Shown: positions 37,439 through 46,591, counted from the first letter of the stretch. The stretch: DNA of 64,000 nucleotides from Sulfitobacter sp. M05 (GCF_029285175.1 NZ_JABEDH010000001.1:1426001-1490000), one strand, 5' to 3'. The notes: generated by a model from the letters alone, not told the origin. Translations and numbers: made by a program.

Positions 37439-38025
37439 GGCGCACCTGCCGTAAGGCTGAAGGCGCGGCCTTCGGCGAAATCGTTTTCGACCAATGTGAT
37501 TGAGACCGTTTCCGTTCCCGCCGCCCGACCTTTGGAATGCTCAAGCAGGGCTAAAGCCCCGTAATCATCCGCCATCGCCCGCAATACCCCCATCATCACA
37601 TGGCCATAACCCTTGATCGAGGCATCACAGATCAGGATGAAATGGCCATCGGCGCAGACCTGCAATTCGACCTTGGGCAGGATCAGGTCCGAGACAGCAA
37701 GGCGCACCCTGTCATCAAGATCGTCAAGTGAATGCATAAAATCCACGAAATCAACGCCACCAAAGCGCAACAGGCGGCGAACGGCCTCGAAACCGGGATG
37801 GCACACCAGAAACGCGCCGATATCTTCCATGATGTCACCGCGTGGCCGCCCCAGTACCTCTTGGGCAGATTGAAGCAGATCGGCGGTATAGGACCGCGTG
37901 TAGCGCAACATGCCCTCGAAATCTGAGAAATCCAGCCCGGCGTTATGTGTGATCTGTTCCCAGACCGGTCTGCCATAGGTGTGGCTGACATACTGCTGAA
38001 TGCTGCGGTTGATTAGCCCGTGCAT
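37435..38025 (-). CDS. H-NOX-like (heme NO-binding) protein lacking heme ligands
   Basis: A 196-residue protein with the H-NOX opening MHGLINRSIQQYV and the family fold markers RSYTADLL and MMGVLRAMADDYG. Aligned by eye to Thermoanaerobacter H-NOX, the proximal heme His is Asp104 (in LDDLDDR) and the YxSxR heme-propionate motif reads DASIK (134-138). It probably does not bind heme in the normal way and may act as a partner or apo-sensor for the diguanylate cyclase encoded next. It has a good ribosome site (GAGGGAG). Length is normal for the family. Confidence 0.75.
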   Translation of the reverse strand: MHGLINRSIQQYVSHTYGRPVWEQITHNAGLDFSDFEGMLRYTRSYTADLLQSAQEVLGRPRGDIMEDIGAFLVCHPGFEAVRRLLRFGGVDFVDFMHSLDDLDDRVRLAVSDLILPKVELQVCADGHFILICDASIKGYGHVMMGVLRAMADDYGALALLEHSKGRAAGTETVSITLVENDFAEGRAFSLTAGAP

Positions 38026-38140
38026 GTTGTTCTACTCCCTCGTGCCCCAGAGGGTTCTAGACCAAGCGGAGTTAAAATTTACCCAATATGCCTGATTTTA
38101 AGGACTTTCCTGTGGCAGTCACCATTGGCAATGCACCGTG

Positions 38141-39703
38141 TCAGAAATCGGTAGGAGCCCCCCCTTCTGATTTGCGACGCGCCACAAAATCGGCCAGCGC
38201 GTCACGGATCGCAATGTCCATCTCCGGTGACTCAAAGCTGGTGACAATTTCCTTGAACATGTGATGTGCCCGTTCTGCCGTCCAGACACCGCCTGCCACT
38301 TCCCAGCCCTCATAGTTCCGCCAATCCGACAGGAAAGGTTGATAGAACGCTGTGGTATATCGGTCCTGCGTATGCTGGATGCCAAAGAAATGCCCCTGAT
38401 TGCCAACCGATTTGATCGCGTCCAGAGCAATCTCATCCGGCCCGGTCGCGCAAATCTCCGGCTGCATATAGCGCTGTATTTGTTGCAGAACCTCACAGTC
38501 CATAATGAACTTTTCAGGGCTCGCGATCAGCCCGCCTTCCAACCAGCCCGCCGCGTGATAAACCATATTTGTACCCGATTGCACCGCCGCCCACAGGGAA
38601 TTTGATGTCTCCCACATCGCCTGCCCATCTGGCACATTGGCCGCACAAACGCCGGAAGAACGCAAAGGCAGGTCATAAAACCGCGCCATTTGCCCCGTCA
38701 TCTGTGTCGCGCGCATATATTCAGGCGTGCCAAAGGCCGGGGCCCCTGATTTCATATCCACATTAGAGGTAAAGGTGCCAATCGCCACCGGACAGCCGGG
38801 GCGAATGATCTGGGCCAGCACCACGGCACAAAGTGCCTCGGCAAGTGATTGCGCCACAGCACCGGACATGGTTACCGGTGCCATCGCCCCCGCCAAAGTA
38901 AACGGTGTAACCACAAGACCCTGCCCGCGCCGCGCCATACGCATCCAGCCGTCCATCATCGGAAAGTCATGTTTCAACGGTGAAGTAGAGTTAATATTGG
39001 TGTACATATGCGGGCTAGCATCGAATTCCTCATGGGTCAGACCGCCAGCGATGCGCACCATCTCCATCACATCCTCAACCCGTTCCGCCCCCAGCGAATA
39101 GGCATGCATCACCTTGTCGGTCAGCGTCAGCTTGTCATACAGCACATCCAGATGGCGCACCGACGCATGGACATCGCAGGGTTCCACCGGATAGCCACCG
39201 GCGAAATGGATACAGTTAAAATACTGGGTCAGCTTTAACAAATCCCTGCATTGTGCGCGGGTGCCGGCCATCTTCTTGCCGATGGACATATCCCAATAGT
39301 TGGGCGGCGAGGATACGTTGCCAAACAACAGGTTGTTCCCGCCGACGGTTATCTGGCGCTTTGGATTGCGTGGCGTCAGGGTGAACTCGGACGGCGCCTT
39401 GCCGATCCATTCCATCACAAAATCACGCCCCATGCGGACGTTCTCCCCTTCGACCTTGCAGCCCGCCTTGCGCAGGATGTCCAGTGCTTCGGGGTTCAGG
39501 AATTCGATCCCGATCTCTTCGAGGATGCGCATAGCGCCGTCGTGAATGGCCGCAACCCCCTCAGGGCCCAGCGGTTCGACCGGGCGGTCAATGTTCACGG
39601 GCGGGTTCCAGGGCATCTGTTCAATAACCGAGGTGCCGCGCCGGTCTTTGGCCCCTGCCCGTCCGCCGCCGCGTGTCCTGCGTTTCGTAGGTCCATCGGT
39701 CAT
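38141..39703 (-). CDS. MttB-superfamily methyltransferase (non-pyrrolysine)
   Basis: A 520-residue protein of the trimethylamine methyltransferase (COG5598) superfamily: VEPLGPEGVAAIHDGAMRILEEIG at the N-terminus, GGNNLLFGNVSSPPNYWD, and NQGHFFGIQHTQDRY near the C-terminus. The frame is not broken by an amber codon, so it belongs to the non-pyrrolysine group, whose studied members demethylate quaternary amines such as glycine betaine with a corrinoid protein. No corrinoid protein or RamA gene is adjacent, so the substrate is open. Residues 1-25 are basic. An unusually structured 96-bp leader precedes it. Confidence 0.8.
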   Translation of the reverse strand: MTDGPTKRRTRGGGRAGAKDRRGTSVIEQMPWNPPVNIDRPVEPLGPEGVAAIHDGAMRILEEIGIEFLNPEALDILRKAGCKVEGENVRMGRDFVMEWIGKAPSEFTLTPRNPKRQITVGGNNLLFGNVSSPPNYWDMSIGKKMAGTRAQCRDLLKLTQYFNCIHFAGGYPVEPCDVHASVRHLDVLYDKLTLTDKVMHAYSLGAERVEDVMEMVRIAGGLTHEEFDASPHMYTNINSTSPLKHDFPMMDGWMRMARRGQGLVVTPFTLAGAMAPVTMSGAVAQSLAEALCAVVLAQIIRPGCPVAIGTFTSNVDMKSGAPAFGTPEYMRATQMTGQMARFYDLPLRSSGVCAANVPDGQAMWETSNSLWAAVQSGTNMVYHAAGWLEGGLIASPEKFIMDCEVLQQIQRYMQPEICATGPDEIALDAIKSVGNQGHFFGIQHTQDRYTTAFYQPFLSDWRNYEGWEVAGGVWTAERAHHMFKEIVTSFESPEMDIAIRDALADFVARRKSEGGAPTDF

Positions 39704-39799
39704 ATTGTGTCCTCCTGAAGTTGTCTTCAGAAGGCCCCAAGGCCACGGTCACAGCCTTGCCGTTCGCGACGGTCTCTGTCGTTTTTGGGCGCTAAACCG
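39704..39799 (-). ncRNA. Structured leader upstream of the MttB-family gene
   Basis: Three stem-loops follow each other on the minus strand: CCGT-loop-ACGG (39760-39772), CAAGGC with GCCTTG (39738-39759, 10-nt loop) and CTGAAG-ACAA-CTTCAG (39715-39730). The last stem runs into the ribosome site AGGAGGA, sharing about two bases, so folding could hide or expose it. No T-run follows any stem, so these are not simple terminators of the upstream HAD gene. I do not recognise a known riboswitch class. Confidence 0.35.
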
Positions 39800-40498
39800 T
39801 CAGCCTTGTGCCGCAATCCACCCTGGCAGGTGCCCAATGTCCGGCAGAACAACCTCCGCAAAGGGGGCCAGATCCGCATTCGAGGCAATCCCGGTAAGCA
39901 CACCAACAGGGATCATCCCGGCGGCCCGGCCGGCATGAAGATCATGGGTACTGTCCCCCACCATGAGAACCTGCGCGGGATCAAGACCAGTATCAGCGGC
40001 AAAGGCCAGCAGTTGCCCCGGTGCCGGCTTGCCACCATGGCCGGAATCATAGCCCGCGATAAAATCGAACAAACCGCCGATTCCGGCTTGCTCCAGATGC
40101 GCCCGCGCTGGTTTTTCAGCATCATTGGTCGCCACGCCAAGGCATATGCCCGCGGCCCGCAACCCGCGCAGCAAGGGGTCAAGCGGCACGGCTTGAACCT
40201 GAGGAGCCTGTTCGGCCTCATCGTTCAATGCGACCATCAGTTCCTGCATCGTCAGATGCGGACAAAACGGATGCAGGGCCGCGCCCACCTCGCCTGCCGT
40301 GCTGGCGATAACCAGACTGTCCGCAGCGAAGGTTTCGCGCGCCATGTCAAAACCGATCACAGTGCCTATCTCAGCGGCTTTTGCCCGATCCCCCTTGGAA
40401 ATCCGCATCAAAAATGCACTGGCCCAAGCCGCCCAAGTGGCGGAGAAATCAAAAAGCGTGCCGTCCTTGTCGAACACAATTCCGGTAATTTTTGTCAT
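39800..40498 (-). CDS. HAD-family phosphatase (phosphoglycolate phosphatase-like)
   Basis: A 232-residue HAD hydrolase with the nucleophile motif FDKDGTLFDF near residue 9, motif II VATNDAE, the Lys in GKPAPGQL, and motif IV MVGDSTHDL. The cap domain is of the helical C1 type, as in phosphoglycolate phosphatase and beta-phosphoglucomutase-like enzymes. The substrate cannot be fixed from sequence. Its ATG overlaps the DUF3572 stop (ATGA), so the two are co-translated. Confidence 0.85.
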   Translation of the reverse strand: MTKITGIVFDKDGTLFDFSATWAAWASAFLMRISKGDRAKAAEIGTVIGFDMARETFAADSLVIASTAGEVGAALHPFCPHLTMQELMVALNDEAEQAPQVQAVPLDPLLRGLRAAGICLGVATNDAEKPARAHLEQAGIGGLFDFIAGYDSGHGGKPAPGQLLAFAADTGLDPAQVLMVGDSTHDLHAGRAAGMIPVGVLTGIASNADLAPFAEVVLPDIGHLPGWIAAQG

Positions 40499-40779
40499 GT
40501 CCAGTTCACCTGTTCCCCACCTGGCAAGGCGGCGCGCGCCTGCATAATTCGATCATAAGCTATTGTATGTTCATCACAAAACCGGATGACCCATGCGTCA
40601 TCCATCATCAGAAAATCCAACACAGCGCCCAGAAACAGCGGATCGGTAGCGCGCGCCCTGATGTCCGCCTCTGATATGCCTGTGCTGCCCAGAAACACCG
40701 ACATCAGATCATCATTGCCCACCAACCAGCCCAAGACCTGCAAGCCAAGGGTTTCGGCGGATTCTTGCGTTTTTTGCAT
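40495..40779 (-). CDS. DUF3572 family protein
   Basis: A 94-residue helical protein (ETLGLQVLGWLVGNDDLM; FLGAVLDFLMMDDAWVIRFC) matching DUF3572, a family of unknown function that in alphaproteobacteria is often beside pleD-type genes. Here it is divergent from the pleD-like gene across a 105-bp gap and overlaps the HAD phosphatase gene by 4 bp. No catalytic residues or signal peptide are visible. Confidence 0.8.
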   Translation of the reverse strand: MQKTQESAETLGLQVLGWLVGNDDLMSVFLGSTGISEADIRARATDPLFLGAVLDFLMMDDAWVIRFCDEHTIAYDRIMQARAALPGGEQVNWT

Positions 40780-40884
40780 CGTGTCTTTCCGTTTTTAGAA
40801 GCTGTGGAAACGCTTTGTTAACCAATAGCGGCAAAAACTGCGCCATGAAATGTGAAACTCTTTTTACGTGGAAAGGCGGCTTGC

Positions 40885-42288
40885 GTGCAGGGAAAAATCC
40901 TCATTGTAGATGCGATCGCAACGAACCGTATCATCCTCAAGGTCAAGCTGCGCAAGGTGTATTATGACGTCAGCTATGCCACATCCATGCAAGAGGCGAT
41001 TGCCGTTGTACGTGAGGAGCTGCCCGGTCTGGTGATTTCTGCCTTTTCCCTACCGGATGGCAGTGCAGCCGAGCTGTGCCACGTTCTGGCGACCGATCAG
41101 GCAACCGACCATATTCCGGTGATCGCCATTGGCCAGCAGGAAGATGCCGAAGCGCGCATGGCTGCGCTGGAGGTCGGCGTGCGTGATGTTTTCTCGCAAC
41201 CTGTCGACGAAACCCTACTGATGGGCCGGGTGCGCAGCCTAATTCGGGCGCATAACACAACCGCCGAATGGCGCATGCGCGAAGATACGTGCCGCGCCCT
41301 TGGACTGGCAGAACCGGAAACCGGGTTCGAGGAACAATGCCGCTGTGTTCTCGTCAGCTCGGATACACCGCAGTTACAGAAGTTCGCCATGCATCTGCGC
41401 CCTGTGTTGCGGGCCAAACTGACCCTTTCCAGCGCCGCCACCCTGATGGCTGAGGTCACGTCAGACGCCCTGCCGGATGTATTCGTGCTGGTTCTGCCTG
41501 AAAATGCCAGCGCCGCAGTTGAAGATCTGCGGCTGATTTCGACGTTACGGGCCAATGCCAGCGCGCGACATACCGGCGTTATCGTCTTGCAGACCGCGCC
41601 CGATGCAGGCTTGGGCGCGCAGGCGCTTGATCTAGGGGCTGATGACCTGATGGCCCACGGGTTTGACGCCGCCGAACTGTCCCTGCGGATCAAAGCCGTG
41701 ATGCGGCGGAAACGGATGGGTGAACAGCTGCGCGCCAGTGTGCGTACCGGATTGCAAGCCGCGGTGTTTGACCCGCTCACGGGGGTTTACAACCGCCGAT
41801 ACGCCATGCCCCACCTTGCGCGCATTTGCGAACATGCGGACAGGACCGGCAGAACCTTTGCGGTGATGTTGGCCGATCTGGATCATTTCAAACGGATCAA
41901 TGACGTCTATGGCCACAGTTCCGGCGACGCGGTGCTGGTCGAGGTGGCAAACCGGTTGCGCCGCACCTTGCGAAGCTCTGATATGGTTGCGCGCGTCGGC
42001 GGCGAGGAGTTTCTGGTCATCATGCCCGCCGCGGATCTGGCGGAAGCGCGCAAAGCCGCCTTGCGTCTGTGCGGCGATATCTCGTCCACCCCTTTCATTG
42101 TGCCGGGCAGTGCGACGCCAATCGCCGTGACCGTCAGCATCGGCATGGCAATCGGCGGCGGAGATACCGGAGAACATGATCTCCAGACCAGCGATGGCCA
42201 AACTCTTCTGGAGGAAGCCGACAGTGCGCTTTACGCGGCCAAGGGACGCGGCCGCAATCAGGTGAATCTGGGACGACCCGCAGCCTGA
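40885..42288 (+). CDS. pleD: PleD-like diguanylate cyclase with two degenerate receivers
   Basis: A 467-residue REC-REC-GGDEF protein. The start GTG 40885 has GGAAAGGCGG five bases upstream; GTG 40852 is less likely. REC1 aligns to PleD with Ala53 in place of the phospho-acceptor Asp, and only one of the two acidic-pocket residues remains (VDAIATNR). REC2 (PDVFVLVLPENA) also lacks an acceptor Asp. The cyclase domain is intact: DPLTGVYNRR, GGEEF at 372-376 and the RxxD inhibitory site RSSD at 363-366. It should make c-di-GMP, but control by phosphorylation as in Caulobacter PleD seems lost. Confidence 0.88.
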   Translation: MQGKILIVDAIATNRIILKVKLRKVYYDVSYATSMQEAIAVVREELPGLVISAFSLPDGSAAELCHVLATDQATDHIPVIAIGQQEDAEARMAALEVGVRDVFSQPVDETLLMGRVRSLIRAHNTTAEWRMREDTCRALGLAEPETGFEEQCRCVLVSSDTPQLQKFAMHLRPVLRAKLTLSSAATLMAEVTSDALPDVFVLVLPENASAAVEDLRLISTLRANASARHTGVIVLQTAPDAGLGAQALDLGADDLMAHGFDAAELSLRIKAVMRRKRMGEQLRASVRTGLQAAVFDPLTGVYNRRYAMPHLARICEHADRTGRTFAVMLADLDHFKRINDVYGHSSGDAVLVEVANRLRRTLRSSDMVARVGGEEFLVIMPAADLAEARKAALRLCGDISSTPFIVPGSATPIAVTVSIGMAIGGGDTGEHDLQTSDGQTLLEEADSALYAAKGRGRNQVNLGRPAA

Positions 42289-42656
42289 GGGGAGGACCAG
42301 ATGCTGTCGCCCAGCCAAGAACCGGCTCGGAGGAGACAACAAAGCCGCCCGACCGGTTGATCCTTATCGACAGTCGCAGACCAAGCAAGACGGGCCAAAC
42401 ACGCAGGCGATTCATTTCTGCTCGCGGCGTGTGCCGGATAACAGCGGATCTTCCAAATCCTATAGGCTGGCATCAGGGCGACAGAACCACCGCGCCCTCA
42501 CCTGATCTGCTCCGCCATCACGCCAACCGCCCGCTTCCGTATTCGCCAGCCCAGCCTCTCCCGCATTGCCAGTCTTACCGGACAGCCGTATCCACCAAAA
42601 CGGCCTCAAAACAACCACGCGTTGCAGAATCCCTCCGATTTCATTAGATTTTGCCC
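42289..42656. other. Intergenic region without recognisable feature
   Basis: This 368-bp gap lies between the pleD-like gene and the transporter gene, both on the plus strand. Open frames across it lack protein-like sequence. I see no tRNA-like fold, no strong terminator and no extended palindrome. It presumably holds the promoter of the transporter gene. Confidence 0.4.
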
Positions 42657-43583
42657 ATGCCCCAAGACCGCCCCTTCATCGGCATCACCCTGATGCTCGG
42701 GTTTTGCCTGATCGCGCCTCTGGCGGATGCCATCGCCAAAATGCTGGGCACGTCGGTTGCCCTTGGGCAGGTCGTGATGATCCGTTTTGCCGTACAATTC
42801 CTGTTGCTGGCACCGCTGGTCTGGGTTTCCGGTCGGGCATGGCAGGTACACGGTGCCACCTTTTGGCTGGTTCTGCTGCGCACCGTCCTGCATATTCTGG
42901 GCATCACGACTATGTTCATCGCCCTAACCTATCTGCCGCTGGCCGACGCCGTCGCAATCGCATTTGTCATGCCCTTCTTCATGTTGATCCTTGGGAAATT
43001 CGTCCTGAACGAAGAAGTCGGTAAACGGCGGTTGGCCGCCTGCCTTGTCGGTTTTTTGGGCACGCTTCTGGTGATCCAGCCCAGCTTTGTCAGCGTCGGG
43101 TGGCCAGCGTTACTGCCCGTTGCCGTTGCGGCCATCTTCTCGCTGTTCATGCTCGTCACCCGCAAGATTGCCAAAGAAACCGATCCGATCAGCCTGCAAG
43201 CCGTCAGTGGCGCAATGGCGCTGATACTCATAGTCCCGGTTCTGGCGATCGGCAGTGCCCAGGATATTCCAACACTTCAGATCGCCGCCCCCACCAGCGG
43301 GCAATGGGCCATGCTGTTAGGTCTAGGGGGCTTAGGCACAGTCGCCCACCTCCTGATGACATGGTCGCTGCGCTTTGCGCCCTCTGCGACGCTGGCCCCA
43401 ATGCAATACCTCGAAATCCCTTTTGCGACCTTGTTGGGCTTGCTGATTTTTGGCGAATTTCCCAACAGGTTGGCCTGCCTCGGTATCGCAATTACGATTG
43501 TTGCCGGTCTGTATGTTATTCTGCGCGAGCGGGCCATCGCGCGGTCGCTGTCTGCGAAAGAGCTGACAGAAGCTCGGGCATAA
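42657..43583 (+). CDS. EamA/DMT superfamily transporter
   Basis: A 308-residue membrane protein with ten predicted helices in two EamA repeats (first repeat about 5-135, second about 150-290), of the drug/metabolite transporter superfamily. Conserved features are LADAVAIAFVMPFF at the end of helix 4 and MQYLEIPFATLLGLLIFGE near the end of the second repeat. The exported metabolite is unknown. ATG 42657 is chosen over the TTG two codons earlier. Its 3' end overlaps the convergent thiamine diphosphokinase gene by 68 bp. Confidence 0.85.
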   Translation: MPQDRPFIGITLMLGFCLIAPLADAIAKMLGTSVALGQVVMIRFAVQFLLLAPLVWVSGRAWQVHGATFWLVLLRTVLHILGITTMFIALTYLPLADAVAIAFVMPFFMLILGKFVLNEEVGKRRLAACLVGFLGTLLVIQPSFVSVGWPALLPVAVAAIFSLFMLVTRKIAKETDPISLQAVSGAMALILIVPVLAIGSAQDIPTLQIAAPTSGQWAMLLGLGGLGTVAHLLMTWSLRFAPSATLAPMQYLEIPFATLLGLLIFGEFPNRLACLGIAITIVAGLYVILRERAIARSLSAKELTEARA

Positions 43584-44214
43584 GGCGACGCGGCAGAATC
43601 AAGATCATGGCTGCGGTCTGCATTTGCAATGTTACCGGTCCTGTGGCCCGGTTTGATGTCCCGATCTGCGTCAAAGGGTCAAACGCCAAGCCCTGAATGG
43701 GCCACTCCAACCCCGTACTTTGCCCCGCGACCGCCGCCAGTGGAAACAACGAAACTACATCCCCTACCTGTGTCGGCAGGGAAATCGCAGGCGGCGCAAG
43801 GCAAACCACCTCCTCCCGCCCCAGCAGAACACAGGGCCGTTCACAGCGCGCGGCAAGGGTGTGAAAAGCGGCCAGCTGGTGGTCCACCCGCCCGCCCAGA
43901 AACCCGACACCCAGCACCACAGGCGTGGCAACCCTGCTCAGGGCCTTTTCGAAATCTGTGCTGTCCTGTTCGGCGATCCGGTGCTGACGGTGCGCCGGGA
44001 CACCGGCCAGATCCCTGTCGGACACGGAGTCAAAATCACCGATCACGGCAGCTGGTGCGACATCGCAACGCAAGGCCAATGCCGCCCCGCCATCCACGGC
44101 GACACAAACCGGGGCCAGCGTTAACGCTTCTGCTAGGTCCTGCGGCGTAGCCTCTCCGCCACCAACAAGGGTAACAAGATCAGGACTGGAAACAATGGGG
44201 TCAAATATGGGCAA
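43516..44214 (-). CDS. Thiamine diphosphokinase
   Basis: A 232-residue enzyme that converts thiamine plus ATP to thiamine diphosphate. The family motifs are present: AVDGGAALAL, GDFDS near residue 59, DSTDFEKAL near residue 84 and GFLGGRVDHQ near residue 104. The start appears to be TTG 44214, with GAGAAGGCG upstream; no ATG is available before the first conserved block. Its last 68 bp lie opposite the end of the DMT transporter gene, so both C-termini are constrained by shared DNA. Confidence 0.88.
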   Translation of the reverse strand: MPIFDPIVSSPDLVTLVGGGEATPQDLAEALTLAPVCVAVDGGAALALRCDVAPAAVIGDFDSVSDRDLAGVPAHRQHRIAEQDSTDFEKALSRVATPVVLGVGFLGGRVDHQLAAFHTLAARCERPCVLLGREEVVCLAPPAISLPTQVGDVVSLFPLAAVAGQSTGLEWPIQGLAFDPLTQIGTSNRATGPVTLQMQTAAMILILPRRLMPELLSALSQTATARWPARAE

Positions 44215-44346
44215 TTACGCGCCTTCTCGGAAACTCATCACATTCTCGCCACAAAATGATACGCTACAGGGCACAGATTCGGGCCGCTTTGGTCTTGGAC
44301 ATCGTGGTAAACGGTAAATTAGAAAACCGCAGAGGACGAGCATCCG

Positions 44347-46560
44347 ATGATGAATAATAACAAAATTCTTACGGTCTCCTATGGCACATTTTCGTGCACG
44401 CTGGAGGGATTCGACGATTCCTTTGGCACGATGAAGGCTATTGCAGAGTATTTTAGAGATCTCGCCGCCGATGACCGGTATTTTGGCGCGGAACCGCCAC
44501 AGCCCGATGCGGATATGCTGGCACGCATTGCACAGAAAGAAGTGTCGCGCCGTGTTCAGGCCCGCGAACAAGATGGCAAAATAGTCCTCAGCGCCATCGA
44601 AGACCAAACCGTTGCCTCACAGCCGGCACCGATGCCAGCCACCGCCACAGCCGCCCTCGCCGATCCCGCCCCCTCGGCTGACGCGAAGGTCGAGGTCTCA
44701 ACAGCCGCGCCCGCGGTAGATATGCCGGCACCAACCGTCACCATCGAGGAAAGCGCCCAAGATGCGGCATCCGTCGTGCCTGTTGCCGTCGACACATCCT
44801 CTGACATTGCAAAAATCGCGCCAGAAGAAATTAACGCGCCGGTGGCAGAGGTGGCTGAAACCGATTCAGCGGCACCGGAATTCGTCGAAGACGAAAACGA
44901 CATTGTGCCCGGCCAACCCGACGCAGACGTCGAAGCCTTCTTTGCCGAAAGCAGCAAGGAAGCACAATTACCGCCGGAAGACGATGAACTGGCCGCCGAC
45001 CTTGCCGATGAAACGCAGACTGCGCCGGTGGAAACAGTTTCCCCCGCCTCCGAAGCGCCGGCACCCGACAGCATTACAGCAAAGCTTCAGCGCATCCGCG
45101 CCGTGGTGGCACAGCATGAAGACGACGACGAGGAAGACGACGACTACCTTGAAGACGAACATGCTGAAGAAGAAGACACTGCCAATGACCTGTCAGCCGA
45201 TGATGTGATTGCGGATGCCCGCACCGAGATCAAAGACGCGCTTGACGCCGATGACGCGGTCGAAACCGCAACCTCCGAAGCGCCGTCCCAAGCGGGCGAC
45301 GAACAGGATGATGATGTCAGCGCGATCCTAAGCCGCCTGGAAAGCGCGGCAAGCGGCACCCCGGTTGCCGTCGCCAAAGCGGAATCCAAACCGTTGAAGG
45401 ATGTCCCCCTTGCGGACACGCCGGCGCAACCAAGTGTCGAAGATACGGTCAGCAACCTGTTTGAAGACGAGGCCCCACTTGATACCGCGCCAGCCTCGTC
45501 CAGCGCAAAGGTCGCGGATGATACAGAAACGGCCAATGTCGCGGATGCAACCGATGCAACATCAGACAAAACCGCGCCCCGTGCCCGTGTGATCAAGGTA
45601 AAACGTGCCGATCTTGAAGCCGCTCTTGAGAAGGGTGAACTTGAGGAATACGGCGACGACGGTGACGAGCCCGAAGGCGCAAACAACCAGCCTGAAGAGG
45701 TCACGCCCCCGAAACTGGACGACCTCGCTCCGGCCCGCGGCAAAAAGCAAACTGCGCTTTCAGACGAGGATGCCGCCGATCTGGCCCGCGAACTGGCCGA
45801 GCTGGATGAGGAAAACACAAAGGCCCCCGCCGCAAAACAAGCTGGCGACCGTACCGAAGCGGCGCGCCATAGCCTGCCGGCGATTGACGACACCTCGGAA
45901 ACAGACGTTAACCGCCTGTTGGCTGAGACCGACCATCAGATGGACCAGCCGGAAAGCACAATTCGGCGCGACGCCTTTGCCCACCTGCGCGCTGCCGTCG
46001 CCGCTAGAAAAGCCGATGTAGCCATGGGCGACACCGGAGATGCCGAAGATGGCGATGGTGCCTACCGTGAGGATCTGGCCGAAGTGGTGCGACCACGCCG
46101 CCCGACCAGCGCCGCCGCACGCACCGAACGCCCTGGCGACGCCCGCCCGGCACCGCTGAAACTGGTGGCAGAGCAACGTATTGATGTTCAAAAACCACCG
46201 GCCAACACAGGCCCGGTACGTCCCCGTCGCATTACCGCTGCCGCCGATGATGTGCCGCCAAACCCCAATGCAGAAAGCTTTTCCGACTTTGCCGCGGAAA
46301 TGGGGGCCACAACCCTGCCCCAACTTTTGGAAGCCGCAGCAGCCTATATGTCATTCGTCGAAGGTCACGACCAGTTCTCGCGTCCGCAGCTGATGACCAA
46401 GGTACGCCAGGCCGGCGGCCCCGAAAGTTTCAGCCGCGAAGAGGGATTGCGCTCATTCGGTCAGTTGCTGCGCGCCGGTAAGATCGAAAAAATCAAAGGG
46501 GGCCGGTTCACAGTTTCCGACGACATCGGTTATCGCCCGGATGAACGTGCCGTCGGCTGA
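44347..46560 (+). CDS. Large acidic low-complexity protein of unknown function
   Basis: A 737-residue protein I do not recognise by function. Residues 1-90 form a compact start (ILTVSYGTFSCTLEGFDDSFG; AIAEYFRDLAADDRYFGA). Residues about 95-610 are very rich in Asp, Glu, Ala, Pro and Thr, with a strongly acidic patch near 258-290, and are probably disordered. The C-terminus (about 645-737) again looks folded (FSDFAAEMGATTLPQLLEAAAAYMSF; SREEGLRSFGQLLRAGKIEK). No signal peptide, membrane helix or catalytic motif is seen. The layout of two folded ends with a long acidic tether suggests a scaffold or regulatory role. ATG 44347 or 44350 may start it. Confidence 0.8.
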   Translation: MMNNNKILTVSYGTFSCTLEGFDDSFGTMKAIAEYFRDLAADDRYFGAEPPQPDADMLARIAQKEVSRRVQAREQDGKIVLSAIEDQTVASQPAPMPATATAALADPAPSADAKVEVSTAAPAVDMPAPTVTIEESAQDAASVVPVAVDTSSDIAKIAPEEINAPVAEVAETDSAAPEFVEDENDIVPGQPDADVEAFFAESSKEAQLPPEDDELAADLADETQTAPVETVSPASEAPAPDSITAKLQRIRAVVAQHEDDDEEDDDYLEDEHAEEEDTANDLSADDVIADARTEIKDALDADDAVETATSEAPSQAGDEQDDDVSAILSRLESAASGTPVAVAKAESKPLKDVPLADTPAQPSVEDTVSNLFEDEAPLDTAPASSSAKVADDTETANVADATDATSDKTAPRARVIKVKRADLEAALEKGELEEYGDDGDEPEGANNQPEEVTPPKLDDLAPARGKKQTALSDEDAADLARELAELDEENTKAPAAKQAGDRTEAARHSLPAIDDTSETDVNRLLAETDHQMDQPESTIRRDAFAHLRAAVAARKADVAMGDTGDAEDGDGAYREDLAEVVRPRRPTSAAARTERPGDARPAPLKLVAEQRIDVQKPPANTGPVRPRRITAAADDVPPNPNAESFSDFAAEMGATTLPQLLEAAAAYMSFVEGHDQFSRPQLMTKVRQAGGPESFSREEGLRSFGQLLRAGKIEKIKGGRFTVSDDIGYRPDERAVG

Positions 46561-46591
46561 CTGACACCAGCCATTGTTGTGTAACGAGTAT

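Noticed and set aside
38141..39703. Pyrrolysine-containing MttB
   Set aside because: The frame runs through without an in-frame amber codon, so it is a non-pyrrolysine member.
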